From: Nectonema munidae
Taxonomy: Eukaryota; Nematomorpha; Nectonematoida; Nectonematidae
Reading direction: 5' to 3'
Assembly: GCA_030549495.1 (NCBI GenBank)
Contig: JAUIRK010000905.1
Location: 315,001-379,000 of the forward strand
Length of the DNA stretch: 64,000 bases
Shown: positions 24,103 through 37,340 of the stretch, in pieces
Numbering within the stretch: position 1 is the stretch's first letter
Layout of the letters: every line of letters starts with the position of its first letter
Translations under genes and position numbers: made by a program
The notes under the pieces: model-generated
What the model saw: only the letters and a program-made list of their open reading frames with translations
The model's database searches: none
Told to the model about the DNA's origin: nothing

Positions 24103-24561
24103 TTGAGCATGGAGGAGTCCAGGCGCGTTGACAACGCGCTTCCATTCTCTTTCATGAATATGCACGCCAGCTTACTTTGCATTGAGTTTTCTGAGAAAGC
24201 GTGTTTTTGCATTCCCTGGCTGAGGTCAGGAAGTAGCAATCAATATACTCACACAAGAGAGTCAAAGACGCGCACTTCACTAAAACACACGCGCCACATG
24301 CATTTAGGGCACGAGATTGGAAAAGTCTGTTGTCTTCTTTCTAATTCCCCAAGGTGGCCTCCTTACACTTTCATTCCTAAGTGTTGTCACGCGATAAGTA
24401 TGTCAATGCTAGTGCACAAAAGCTGCCTTCATTTTGAATGCAATTTAAAAATATTTAAAGCAGCTGATTTTTCATTTCTTTGCGACACTGGTCCTCAAAA
24501 AGCTGAAGGAGCGGATGCTTTCCTAGACCTTGGGTATGAACAAAAGTGTCGAAAAAGTTAA
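24103..24561 (+). CDS. Unrecognised 152-codon open frame
   Basis: The frame begins at an ATG, has richer composition than its flanks (GCGCG patches near 24120-24140) and encodes a Cys- and His-rich sequence without a motif I recognise. I see no obvious splice sites or poly(A) signal. It lies directly upstream of a foldback element, and it may be a spurious frame in decayed transposon DNA. Confidence 0.25.
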   Translation: MSMEESRRVDNALPFSFMNMHASLLCIEFSEKACFCIPWLRSGSSNQYTHTRESKTRTSLKHTRHMHLGHEIGKVCCLLSNSPRWPPYTFIPKCCHAISMSMLVHKSCLHFECNLKIFKAADFSFLCDTGPQKAEGADAFLDLGYEQKCRKS

Positions 24562-24578
24562 AAGTGAATAAAAAAAGC

Positions 24579-24842
24579 AGAGTTGGTATTAATTTGAAGG
24601 AGCCATAGACTACTCTTATAAAATAAATTTCAACAAGTAAGTAAACTTTTTACATGTTGCCTCCTTTCTTGTTCATAAAAGTGAAGCTTAGGCTTCAATT
24701 TCTGAAAAATACTAAAAGTATTGTTAACTTAAAGCTCATCTTATTCAGAAAACAGCAATAGAAGCAGCATATAGACATTTTACTTGTTAAAATTTATTTT
24801 ATAAGATTAATCCATGCCTCCTTCAAATTAATATCAACTCTT
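24579..24842. repeat. 264-bp foldback element
   Basis: Arms of about 62 bp begin AGAGTTGGTATTAATTTGAA and end TTCAAATTAATATCAACTCT, with matching inner parts (CTTATAAAATAAATTT, CAAGTAA). A partial third copy of the arm (TGCCTCCTTTAAATTAATAT) follows at about 24875. Looks like a MITE. The TSD is unclear. Confidence 0.65.
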
Positions 24843-24899
24843 CTAAGCACACAAATGCCAACTATCTTTAGTGTATGCCTCCTTTAAATTAATATCATC

Positions 24900-26380
24900 T
24901 ACTTTAAACACACAAATGGGAGCATACATAAAAATGCCTCCATAGTTCTACCCACTATGTGGTTATGCATATAAATATCATAACGTATAAAGATTTGATA
25001 TTTTGTAAAAATTTCATTCAAAACAAAATTAAAAGTATTGTGTAACTTTATTCTCAAAAACAGAACTTTTCATGATGCCTAAGTACTCAAACTATATAAA
25101 CAATCAATTTTACACTGCGCTTTCATGTTCTCAAAGCATCCAAAAGATAACCTTAAATTCTCTTTAAAGTTTAATTTGCAATCTAGGTACTACTGAAAAG
25201 TATAAATTGAGCTTCATTTTGAAGTTTCCTTGAGAAACGAAGCTCTAAAAAAATTATAAAAATTATAAACTCAAAAAGCTAAACTCGTTTGCACAAACCC
25301 TTAGATTCTTTAAATTTAAACTTATTCAAAATAATAACTTTAATTTCAAGGTTTTTTTGAGTTTATATTAATGTCATCAAATTTAAAAAGCTGAAAAATG
25401 GCAAATTTGAAGTTTCATGAAAATTATATTCTAAGTAATGTCAAAAGGCTTAGATAGAGCTTTAATTTGACATGTCACTTGTCTAAAACGGTTAAGAAAC
25501 AAAACAGTTATAAACAAAAATAACAATATAAAATTCGTATAAAATTTAAACTAAAAAGCAAAAATTTAATAGTACATAAACTCGTTATAAACCAAAGAGT
25601 GTTGCATGCATATGCAAGTTTTGAAACTGCATCACTATATTTCGCAGGTGCTTATAGGCGTGGTGTATACTTACTATGGTAATATCTATGCGCTTCTTTG
25701 ATAAAGGTATACTAATATATAGCCAAAGGATCTAAAGGTGCAAAAAGTTCTGATGAGTAGTGAAATTTTGTATATAGAGTATAGACTTAATGGGTATAAT
25801 CTTTTGTTTTACGTTAATTACTCCAAAACTAAAGAAAATTTTCGAACAAATTTGGAGATATGCTATATACATAACTATAGTAAGCTATCTATGCAAAATT
25901 TTAAAAATTTTGTTTTGTAGTTTTTTTTGCAAATGCCCTCCTATAAAAGTGGTAGCCTCAAAAAACTCAAACAAAAAAAAGTCTACATATATCATTTTTT
26001 TCGAAAATTTTGATGTAACTTTTTCAAAATTAATTCAATTTTTGAAACAAGGGTTTCTTGGTCTATATTAACAGTTATGTAAAGTTTAGTGAGTTTACAC
26101 TTTGTCAAAAAAAAGTTATAAGCGCTTACAATTTTTACATTTACGCATATGTAGTAGTGGCTTTTGCTTTTGAAACAAAAATGCCTACGAAGCTTTGCCA
26201 AGCTATTGATGTCGATATATATATTCTGTTATAGTTGCATGAATATAAAATATGACCTATGCTTTGCATTTCATATGGAAATTAATATTTTTTGAAAGTT
26301 TAAGCCCAGCCACCGATAAATGAAAACGTTATCAATTTTTCACTGGGGGTTTGAGTAGCCGTGTTTTTTTATCATATAAG
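24900..26380. other. No gene recognised
   Basis: AT-rich DNA with overlapping short frames (25738-26201) but no domain or repeat partner seen. Confidence 0.4.
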
Positions 26381-26382
26381 TA

Positions 26383-28872
26383 CAGTGGAGCCCGCTTATT
26401 GTCATACCCTCCGTGTATGAATAAATTATGACATAATCCGGGATATTCTAATATCCGGGCTTAGCTATTTTCATGATTATGGTGGTTATAACTATTTAAC
26501 TGTGCGTGGTTATACATGTAGGGGCCTACACTGATAAGTGGCAACACGATGGTTAACAATTAAAACAAGTATTTATTACATTTTTCAGACATTATTATCA
26601 CAATATACAAATAAAAGAATAAAAAATATTTATTAAAATGTACAAATAAAAAATATATACACGCGCATTGACAAGTAGGCCTAAACAATCCATCAGGTAA
26701 GTTTTTTTTCATTTGAAGCTGTGGATCTGCGAATTGTCTATTTAGATTTAAAAAAGTCTGTTGTGCAGGTCTGTTTGGCAGATGTTGCAACCGCCGTTTG
26801 CAGCTCACTTTCCAGAGTGTAGAAGGTGGTGAGATCGTGGCCGATGGCTTCCAGATAGGCACGCACAGATGACAGGCCGTCGAGGGCAACATGGGCCTTT
26901 GGTGGTGGAGGCAGTTCAGCTGACTCATCGTCACTGTCAGCAGTGGGGCAGACATCTGGCTGGCGTACTGTGTCACAGATGTCGTCATCTGTCAAGACCC
27001 CATGGCACTCAGTCTGGGAATCCACGTCCACGTAGGCCTGGAACTCTTCTGTTGTCTCCCATCTGGTGCCTGGTCCTGGTGGTCTGCAGTGGGAGCATCT
27101 GGAGTAGAGGGGATGCGGAAGCCGGCATGGGCAAAGTAGTTTGCCACACTGGACTGTTTTACATCCTGCCATGCCACTTTCAACATGTGCATAGCATCCA
27201 GGACTGTAAACTTGCGGGCGAAGGTGCTGGCAGAGAACTCAGCTTCACCTGCGTCGATGTATGCAACAATCTTCTGGACCACCTTCTTCCTGTAGAGTGC
27301 CTTCAGGTTTCGGATGATCCGCATGTCACATGGCTGCATGATGGAGGTCGTGTTGGGCGGCAGGAAGAAGAGGCGAATGTGGGGAAGGTCATCTGCTGCA
27401 TCCTTGGGGTGAGCCGAGCAGTTGTCGAGGACAAGGGCAAGTGCCACCCCTGCCTGGCCATGTCACGTTCAAAGTCTCTTAGCCAGTCACGAAACAGGTT
27501 GCCAGTCATCCATGCGTTTTTATTGTTCATGTATGGGACTGGAAGCTGGGGGACTCCTCTAAAGCACCTGGGCTTGGCACTTTTGCCAACCACCAGTAGA
27601 GGACGCTTGTCACTGCCGTCCATGTTGGCAGTGACGAGGGCGGTGAGACGCTCCTTGACCTTCTTGCTGCCGCTCAGCTTCTGTGCTGCATCTGCCAAGG
27701 TGCCGTCAGGTAGGGCACGGAAGTAGATTTCCGTCTCATCTGCGTTGTAGACGTCACAGGGTTCATACTTCTCAAGCAGCTCGGGCAGCACAGTTGAAAG
27801 CCATGTGTCTGCAGCTGGGATGTCAGCATCCTTTTCTCCCCATGTGCCTTTTTATATTTGATCGAGAAACGGTCCTTCCAACGGCAGATCCAGCCATTGG
27901 TTGCCTTGAAATCGTCCTTTCCTAGGTTGGCAGCGAGCTGGTTGGCCTTCTCCTCCAGGACTGCAGTGGTGATGGGACAGCCATGGGTACGGGCATCCAC
28001 GAACCAGGTGTAAAGGGCCGTCTCGACGTCAGCTGCCTTGCCAGTCCGCATGCGGTTGCCGTTCTTGTTCTGCTCAGCATCTTGCAGGATCTGGGACTTC
28101 TTGTTGAGAATTTTTAAAATGGTGGACTGTGAAACACCATACGTTTTGGACAATTGAGTTTGTGATTGGCTAGATGACCACTTTATGATCTCCAGCTTCT
28201 GGGCAAGGGACAAGTCATTTCACTTACGTTTAGCACTCATTATTAAAAACTGAAGAATAGCTTAGCAAAAACTGCCCTTTTTATCGGCAAATGTTGTTTT
28301 GATTGGGAAGTTTATTTAAGATCAAAAGGATGCATCCTTTCAAGACCTGTGTGTGCAGCTGTGTGTGTGTGCAGTGTGTGTGTTGCTATGCATGCGTGGG
28401 TGCATGTGCGAAGCTTCGTGATCACAATGTTGCTTTCGTGATCACATGTGATTTATCGACGCATTAACCTGTCCGAAGTCTTACCAAATGGTTGAAGCCA
28501 AATGATTTTTAACGGGAAAGTGCGACCATGCGCGAACACTCATCATGGTGATGCTTATCGATAACATCGTCATGGTCATGGTTAATTAAGGGATTAGACT
28601 TTGATGTAACTTATTGGTGCATTACTGTTGGTTTAGTGATAAGATAGGAGTTCAAGTTGATGAAAAAATGCGTGTATCGGAGCGATAATCCTGCAAAATG
28701 TTATTCTAAAAATTAATTTTGGCTAATTTTCTATGACAATAAACGGGAATATCTATGACATTAAACGAGCAAATTTCTATGTTTTGTATAGGAAATGGTT
28801 TGGGATTTCAATATTTTATGACAATAAACGGGATATTCTATAAAACGGTATGATATTAAGTGGGCACTACTG
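26383..28872 (-). mobile_element. Complete Tigger/pogo element, mutated
   Basis: A 2490-bp element with ends CAGTGGAGCCCGCTTATTGTC (left) and GATATTAAGTGGGCACTACTG (right), flanked by the TA duplication expected for the Tc1/mariner/pogo superfamily (26381-26382 and 28873-28874). Both subterminal regions contain GGGATATTCTA-type motifs. Its transposase on the minus strand is strikingly GC-rich against the AT-rich host DNA. Confidence 0.9.
26738..28240 (-). pseudogene. Tigger-like DDD transposase (3 frameshifts, 1 stop)
   Basis: Reading from 28240 the protein starts MSAKRK, then hits a TGA (28222-28220). It continues with an N-terminal CENP-B/pogo helix-turn-helix (SLAQKLEIIKW ... TYGVSQSTILKIL) and the second Tc5/CENP-B DNA-binding domain (TNGWICRWKDRFSIKYK). 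A frameshift near 27830 leads to the catalytic domain with NADET (first Asp). A second near 27450 precedes LVLDNCSAHP (second Asp) and MQPCDMRIIRNLK (third Asp). A third near 27120 precedes an acidic tail ending TTDFFKSK. All catalytic acids remain, but the frame is broken. Known role: TA-targeted cut-and-paste transposition. Few lesions and intact ends imply a young copy. Confidence 0.88.
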
Positions 28873-30104
28873 TATAAGAGTTTTTTAAACAGAATTGAAG
28901 CGAAACATTTATAATCAAAATTTTATTATGTAAAAAAATGGTTAAAAACAAAATGGAATTTTTTATTATTTAAAAATTTGTCAACATGAAAAATACTTTT
29001 TGTCATATTTTCTCTTGGTCACGCATGCTTTAATTTTTACACTTTTTTCGAAATCTTTCTCGTGGCCAGTTCAAATCCTGGAGCGAGCTCTTTGTTTCAC
29101 ACCCCTGCTTTACAGTTAGGCAGTACAAGTATGTTTTGAATTTTAAACCACCATAAATATAACTAAAATATACCCCACAAATTTGTTATCAAAGCAATAA
29201 AAAGTCATCGGATGACTTTTTGGTCATTCAAAATGCATGATGAAACTTTTTCATCTTTAAAATGTGATTCAACTACCATCACCGGTTTCATTGATGGAAG
29301 GTTATCCAATAAACTAAGGGCACACTCCATAAAAGAAATGCCTTTACACATTTCGAAGGCAACGAAGTGAGTGCTGACATTAGCGTATTGCACCGTTCTG
29401 CAATTACGCAAAAGTCTTTTTGAAAATTGCAATAATCACTCATTAAATTATTGACGTGAAGTCATGATTGATCACACATGTAAATGCCTTCACGGCATTC
29501 TTAATTCTGAGAAAGAAAGTGACATTTATAAGGAATTTTTGTTGAAAAGATCGTTGAAAGGATGTTCACGAACATAAGGATTTTGCCGTATTACTGGTGA
29601 CACCTAAATTAATATATTCCTAGTAGTAACTAGTTTCCAATAATAATTTCGTAGTAATGATTAATTAATATGAATCAACGTCTTGTGAATCGACGATGCG
29701 TCTGTTTATTGTGTATTTATGCACATAATATTATATATATATATATATGTATGTGCAAAGTAGGGTGATAGAACTTTAGAATCACTTCCTCCAAAAAGGT
29801 GCACTTTTATCCCTATCCTGTTCTCATTTGTTCTCAGATTTGGCGCGACCATCCTGAATTCACAAATGGCGCATGAGTAAGATTGTTAAATTCATTCCTC
29901 AATTCTAATATTTTCTTGGCGTAAAAGAGAAACCGTTTTCATTTAAATTTTAATTTGACTTTAATGAACTCAGCAAAAAGTTATTAACTTGATCTGGAAA
30001 GTAACAAAGGGCATTCTAAAAATACTAGATTATCAAAATTTGTTACTATACTCATTGAATAGTAGTTTGACACCGCAGTCCCAAAAATGCAAATCGACTG
30101 TTTT
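28873..30104. other. No gene recognised
   Basis: AT-rich DNA with a short TATATA run near 29735. A 75-codon minus frame (29205-29432) matches no family I know. Confidence 0.35.
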
Positions 30105-31285
30105 AAATATACCATTTTCATTTGAAATTAGTCCTTTTTCATTTTAAATTAGTCTTTGAGTTTTTAGTTTGATTTTGTTAATTTTTATTTGTATTTAGAA
30201 TTTGCTTTTTTATTGTAATTTCGTTTTTTTCAATTATACTTACTTTTACTTAATGACGCATCTACAAAATCCTTTTTGAAAAAACTTGGTTACCATGCAC
30301 AAAAAATTAAAAACTGAAATAGCTAATTAAAACTTAAAATTTTATTGAAATTCTTGAGAATTTAAAGTCAAAGTCAACGGAGTTCTCAATTTTTGTCTTA
30401 AGGATCACTATTGCGTGAAGTCAACTTTACTTCCACTTTTCACTTTATAATTGAAAAAAATATTCACTATGGATTCAACATAAAAGTAAAATAAAGGATA
30501 AAAACCGCTCTATGGTTGTTGGTATCGAGGCAAACGTTTTTCGTGCTTTTTTTATCATGAATTGCAGCGTTATCTATAACTAGTCAGGAGTTTTTGTATT
30601 CTGAGTTGCTGTCAATAATCAACTTCAACTCTTCCATTAATAAGAGGAATTTTCTTGTTAGAAGTAGAATTTTCAATAAGTTTTGAATGCATCACCTTGT
30701 TGTAATTAATGCCAGCAATAAAGGTTACTTTTCAACCACTAAAAGAAAGAACAATTAGATCTCTGTCTCAATTTTGATCTTATAAAATTTATAGAAAAGT
30801 GTATTTGATAACATCAATGAATATACATTTTTCAGGGATTTTGGGTGCGTATTCACGATAGAATTGAGAGTATTCAGCCCTTTTCTCGATAATTTCTGGA
30901 GCATTTACTCCGTTCTAACTCATGTGTAGACAAAATAAACCTATTCCAAACTTTTTATTATTATTTTTTTTAAACTATAATAAACAAATAAGTGATTGAA
31001 TAATTGACTATAAATACTTTAATCAGCTTTAAAACATTTCTTGCTTACATTAAAAAGTAAAAATTGGTTCAAATTATCTTGCTAAAAAACAAAAATATAT
31101 TTTTGCATCTAAAATAGTTAATTCTGTTTGGAATTTTTGTAGACTAATTTAAAATGAAAAAAAACAAATTCATAATACATAAAGAATTATTTAAAATTAA
31201 AATAAACAAAATCAAAAAAAGATGACTTCAAAATGAAAAAGGACGAATTCAAAATGGAAAGGACGAATTCAAAATGGAAATAGTA
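30105..31285. repeat. Possible inverted-repeat pair around 0.9 kb
   Basis: TCCTTTTTCATTTTAAATTA at about 30130 and following sequence resemble the complement of 31140-31285, where AAAATGAAAAAGGACGAATT and two tandem GGACGAATTCAAAATGGAAA units occur. The arms are AT-rich and imperfect, so chance similarity is not excluded. Confidence 0.35.
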
Positions 31286-33890
31286 TATATAAAATTCGAT
31301 TAAGCAAGCGATTAGTCTTCAAAACTCTGATCGTCAAAAGATAAAATTTTGAAACATTTTGCAAATAAAAAGGCCAAAGAAGTCTCTTTCTATAAAACTT
31401 GTGTACAATAAGTAGTATGTCTGTAAGTAAGCCTTTCTTTGTAATAAAAAATACAAATAGGATGTTGTCTATCAAACTTTTCGTATATCATATATAGGCA
31501 TTTAATACTCTTGTGGAGTAGGAGACCCGCTATCGGTTATCAAATTGCGGCCCGCAATTCCCAGGATCTGCCCTTAGAATCGTTTAACTTTTCTTCTTAT
31601 ATAACTCAGATCTCATTTTATCATAAGAGACATCAGTTGAATTAAGAGAAATGTCTAACACAGCTCTTAAATTTATATTTAAATTTTGCACAAGATATCT
31701 ATGGGAATAGTTTTCAACTTTATTAATCTAATTAAGATATACCTTATCAACTACGTTAATCAAGAAATGAAAAAAATAATAAAAGATCGCGCTTAAAAAG
31801 AGAGCAAAAATGTCGAGTTGCACTTTTAAATACCCAGGCATGGCTCATTATTCAAACATGGCAGAATATTCTAACGACTGAGACGAATATAAATCTGTAA
31901 TGTTTCTTTTTATCTCAATTTAAAAAAAAAAAAATTAAATGAACATTTCAAAAGCAGTTGCCTCCGCTTCCTGCCTGACTAAATTTAAAAAAGACTCACA
32001 CAGTCATAATGTTTTTTTACAATCATCCTTTTAGCTATATTTTTACTTTAGGTTTTGTCCTGGACTTTGAAAATAACATACATGTATGACGAATAACAAA
32101 TCGTTGAGGAGGACCTATAGATGAATAAAACAAAAATTATACGACTTTCTGATAATAATGGGAAGGCTTGTCTCCCATAAAGTCTTAATCTTATTTAAGT
32201 GGGTGAATAATATTAAAACTAAAATCTGCAACAATAACTCGCGTTAATTCTGCGCATCGCGATAAAATATTCCGATTAATAACCGAATAGAGACGAGCGT
32301 AAGTACGATGTTAGAGGGAGTTGGGGATGTGACTTGACCGAGTTGGTACAACTGCCATTACGGGAGGACGGATTCGCAGCGAGTTGAGGGTAAGGCGAAA
32401 TTTACTTTTGCTAAGCTAGAAAATGCATTTTGAGGGTGGATTTAGGCGATCGTCGCTTTCCCTCTAAAAGTCTTTTTTTTCTTGTGACACGTGGACCCAA
32501 TTTTAAGAGTAAGGGTTAGGGAATACATTTGTTATTCAACTATTCCACTTACTCATGCAGGTACTAATTTCATTATACTTTACTGTCAATCTGAATCTAA
32601 TTTTAATATTTAAATAAAATAATAAATTTAAGTGTTTTTCATAAATTCGGTAAATCAAGATAAGGTAAGTTTGTTTGCTCACATAAATCTATTTACATTT
32701 TTATTTAACATTTTGAACAAAATAAAGAAAAAATAACAGTTGATTTTTCTTTTTTCATTTACTTTACTTCGAATTAATTTTTATCTGGCTGCACAAAAGG
32801 CTAATCAAGGCCACTTAATGGGTCACCAAAATTCATTGAGAATACTTTGGAAAGTAATAGACTATAATGGAACAATCCTATTGAGAAAATGCTCGGATTG
32901 GGGGAAAACTAACAAACCGAGTTTATCACTCACTTTAGATTTGTATATATTCTATAGCCTTTTAAAAATCACACCACTTCCAACATAGAGCCTCCTGATT
33001 TGGTTTGACCCTCTCTCTCCTCCATTACCTTTGGGCGTCATATATGGATGATTACTAAACAGACTCTTGAACTGAGATTGGTAAGGCATGACATAATGAC
33101 AAAAAGTTTTCATTGAGGAATACGAGTAAGAATAACATGAATGAAAAGTCTTTATTCGCAAATAGAAGTTGGATTAATATTGAAAAAACGTTTTACACCG
33201 GAATAAGAGCAGGCGTAATCCTAAAATTATCACTAATCCCCAGCCCTGTACAAACAAAGGACATCCAACGACATTTTTAACCTTAGCAGTACAATTGTCA
33301 AAGCTCTAAATCTAAGTTTTTTAAGATTTTTTAAATTCAAATTAGCTGCTAAACTACCCTGTTAAGCTTATATCGTAAATTGATATGCATGCATACACCT
33401 TCCATTTTTGCATTTGATTGATCAATCTTCATTTTTATTAATGCTAAACAGCCATTATGGTTTAAATAGGTAGTAAAACTTGAATCCGAGTATCAATGTG
33501 TTCAAAAGTTTGACAATTTTTCAAATAAAATAATACTGTAAGCTTAAATTTATCTCAACTTATTATTTCTTTTTAATTTACTGTTTATCATTAGAATATT
33601 ATTTTGAGAGAAAGGTTTTTAAAGTGTCCATCTTTGAATGACTATGCGTCAAACTAAATTCAAATTTCTTTCGCTTCCTGCCTTAATAGACATATCACAT
33701 AATACGTTTTGAAAATCGTTGAAGAGATGAGAAAAAATTGGGATATTTGGATCAATCAATATATCATTGTATGTAGATAAACGTAGTGTAAATGATTCAT
33801 CTTCACATTTCATTTTTTCTGAAACCCTTTGAGAACCAGTGTAGCATGAAATATAGATCATCTACTTAAAGTATATAAAATTCCATTGAA
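31286..33890. other. Gene-poor, one GC-richer patch
   Basis: The segment at about 31296-31335 (AAGCGATTAGTCTTCAAAAC) matches the tail of the SINE copy at 54757-54950. A GC-richer stretch at about 32240-32460 has no recognisable content. Frames at 32740-33161 and 33649-33861 carry no known domain. Confidence 0.4.
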
Positions 33891-33899
33891 GGAAAGCAA

Positions 33900-34140
33900 G
33901 TGATTATGCTGGTCTTGAAAGCGTTAAAATCGCACCTACCCTACCAGCAAAGCTGTCAAATGTGCAACGGATACGCTTATGCGAGACTTGTGGCTTCTCG
34001 TAGGACTCTAGTCGCGCGTTCGCGATGCATGTATGTCTGTCTGTCAATATGTGTGTATGGCGGGATTTGCTAATTTTGTGACTCTGTGGTTGGTATTCGT
34101 GTGTTTGAGTGAGTGTATGTGAAACGTTTAGCAGCAACGG
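33900..34140. promoter_or_regulatory. GC/CpG-richer segment upstream of the RGK gene
   Basis: A local rise in GC and CpG (for example TCGCGCGTTCGCGATGCATG), about 3 kb upstream of the first RGK exon I can place. It could hold a promoter or a 5' non-coding exon, or be a transposon scrap. No core promoter element was identified, so this is positional inference only. Confidence 0.2.
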
Positions 34141-35370
34141 TTTACCACCTGTATGAATTCACATTGCGTTATACTTCCTTTTTTCACATATCAGCTAGTT
34201 GAAATACAAGCATATTTATATCTCATTTTAAATGAGCCTACATATATCAAGGATTAGTAAACATACCATGACGAAGGGTTTCTCAAAGGGCTTCTGGAGG
34301 CCAATTGGCTGCTTCAAAGAAGTCCAGCAGATAATCTCTTCGACTATTTATTAAAATCTATTTTGTTTGAATTCATTTGCCAATGCCTTTTCTAAATATG
34401 ATGATTCCCTATCGGCTCAAGTCGCAAACACGATTACCAACCCCGCAATTCCTATTTTTGCAATAAAAGAAGCAGCTGATTGACAATCCGACTAATTATT
34501 ATTTAGAAACTGGGTAAGTTTTCGCTCGGCAAATGTTCGACACGCGTATCTACATACGAATCCCAATCACAATAAAGAAGGCAGGCTGACTAGTGCAGAG
34601 TATTGAAGTATTTGAATAGATAGATCTTAGATTTTCTGATATTTTTCCATTCAAGCGAAATGTGTGTTTGTTCGAAGCGCTCCTTAGCCTTGGAAGAGCA
34701 TGATCGAAATGATTCCTTGTTAAAAGGTATTTAACAAGAATATAAAGAATGTTGATTGTTCTTCCACAGTTCTAAAGCGATGTAAAAAGATTTTAGTGTA
34801 TCTCATAGAAATTATCAATTTTTCATATCTCATCCATATCTGTGATGATAAGAGAATGTGGAATCACTATGTGAGAAGCAAGCCTGGCTTCTCTCCTCAC
34901 GAAAAGCATTACTGATTCGTGTTAAGGCAGCCAATATTTTGCTATTGCGTCCTTGAAAGTTAATAGTTTTTGTTGTTTTTAAATCTGAGCAAGAACTAAA
35001 ATTGTTAAAAAGGAGGAAGCCATTTTTTAATTACACGTAACCAGTAGAAAGCAAGCAAGGATTGGCTTCGAGAAACCATTAACAGTTCAGTGCTGACTAT
35101 ATTCATTGTGATGCAAGGAAATGTGGGAGACCACAGAAAGAGTTTTTTCGAAGACCGTTGTCCTCAACTTCTCCAGAATTAAGCGCCTTCACTGTCTTGA
35201 TTGTTTCTTATATTTTGGAAAAAATTTCACACTTTTTTGGTAGGGGTAGAGAATAGAAATTAAATGTCTTTTACAAAAAATTGTCACGATTTTTAAATAT
35301 ACATTGATTGATCTTATAACCAAAAATCCAAAACTGGGTTACTGAATTAAACAACTGATTAAAAATGCTA
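34141..35370. other. No gene recognised
   Basis: Moderately AT-rich DNA without recognisable genes or repeats, ahead of the giant microsatellite. Confidence 0.35.
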
Positions 35371-35373
35371 AAA

Positions 35374-36024
<651 letters not shown>

Positions 36025-37115
36025 ATGATGATGATCATGATGAATTTAATGATTTTGTTGTTGTTGATGATGACCTTAAAATTTTAAACATTTTTCTGTT
36101 TTTTTATCAACAAGAGTATTGTTGATGGAGTTAAAGATATGATTTTGCAACAATAAAATTAAGAGAATAAAGTCCTCTCAATAAGAAAGCATGTTTACTT
36201 TGCTCTTCTTATTCAGAACATGAAAAAGAGGCTGAAAAATGCAAGTGCCTCAGCGCAGTTGCTAGTCCCTTGAGTAAAGTTGTGAATTTAAGGCTTCTAT
36301 TCTCATTTCTCTTTTTCAATCCATGAACCATCTTGACAAAAGTGGAATAGGCCTCTCTCTCTCTCTTTCTTTAAATAATAATTGGAGTTGAGCGAGTGTG
36401 TTCCATTCTAAATGAAGCGTGGTAAAGTTTTTTACTGTTTTACATTCCTGCCAATTTTTTCTTTGAAAACTGCATACCGTGTGTTTCGTTTTTTAAACTT
36501 TTAAACGCGTTAACAACTTTTTTTCTAGCAAGAGTGAGTATAAAAAGCAAAGAGGAGAGATAACATGAATGCTTGCTTCAAAATTTATAGTAGCAATAAA
36601 TTTAACAATTCTCAACTTTACAAAAATAAAATCGTTTGCCTTAATACGAATCTTCTGCTAAGATTTCAGTCGTCCCCAAAGGGTTAAATCAAATTTAATG
36701 AAAACTTGGCGATTATCTGATGATTGACTGAGAAAGAAAACAAGTAGCATTTACTGATAAATTAGTAAGGCTAACATTGTTTGTTGCGACCATTTTGTTT
36801 GTAAAGTAGATTTGCTAACTGTTTTATGAACTAAATCACTATTACTAACTAGTTAGAAAAGAAGAATTTATTTAAAATCAAAGAAATTCTTAGAAAGATG
36901 TAAAAGTAAAATACAAACCCTAAACTGATATTCTTTTAACATTCACCTTCCAATCTTCTCTTAACTAAACACAAAATTAAAATATAAATGTTTCCAAATC
37001 TAGCATATTTTCAACATGTTAATAATTTAAAAGTGTTATTGCTCAAAAAAATGGTCCTTCCTTAGCGCATGGGAGCATCACATCTTTAAAATTTCTATAT
37101 TTTTTAACACCTCTA
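36025..37115. other. AT-rich DNA before the first RGK exon
   Basis: No coding content. A CT run near 36355-36370. It ends in a pyrimidine-poor CACCTCTAG that could be a 3' splice site at 37116. Confidence 0.35.
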
Positions 37116-37118
37116 GAA

Positions 37119-37139
37119 ATGTTAACCCATGCTCTATGA
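37119..37139 (+). promoter_or_regulatory. Possible 7-codon upstream ORF
   Basis: A short ATG...TGA frame whose stop overlaps the proposed RGK start codon as ATGA. If both are in the mature mRNA this could modulate initiation. Speculative, because the transcript start is unknown. Confidence 0.25.
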
Positions 37140-37340
37140 AAGACAGAAAAATGAACAAAGAGAGGAAGTCTTCTAACTTAAATGTTTCTTGTTTAAACAT
37201 TCCAAACAGCTTCAATGCGGACTACGAAATTTTTGAAGAAGCCACCAACGATGGCGACGACTACGAGAATCTCTTTTCCAACACAAACCTACTCAGAGTT
37301 TCCAGTAACCAATCCCGATACAGCGCCAATGATTTACAAT
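37136..37340 (+). CDS. RGK gene, proposed exon 1
   Basis: Encodes 68 residues starting MKDRKMNKER, with an acidic middle (DGDDYENLF) and a Ser-rich end (RVSSNQSRYSANDLQ). Composition is more GC-rich than its flanks and the frame is open. The donor is CAAT|GTACGC, phase 1, which joined to the acceptor at 43329 makes Leu. I recognise no domain. Assignment to the RGK gene rests on phase, strand and position. Confidence 0.5.

Noticed and set aside
26869-27726. 285-codon plus-strand frame
   Set aside because: It is antisense to the Tigger transposase, whose domains, catalytic motifs and element ends are clear on the minus strand.
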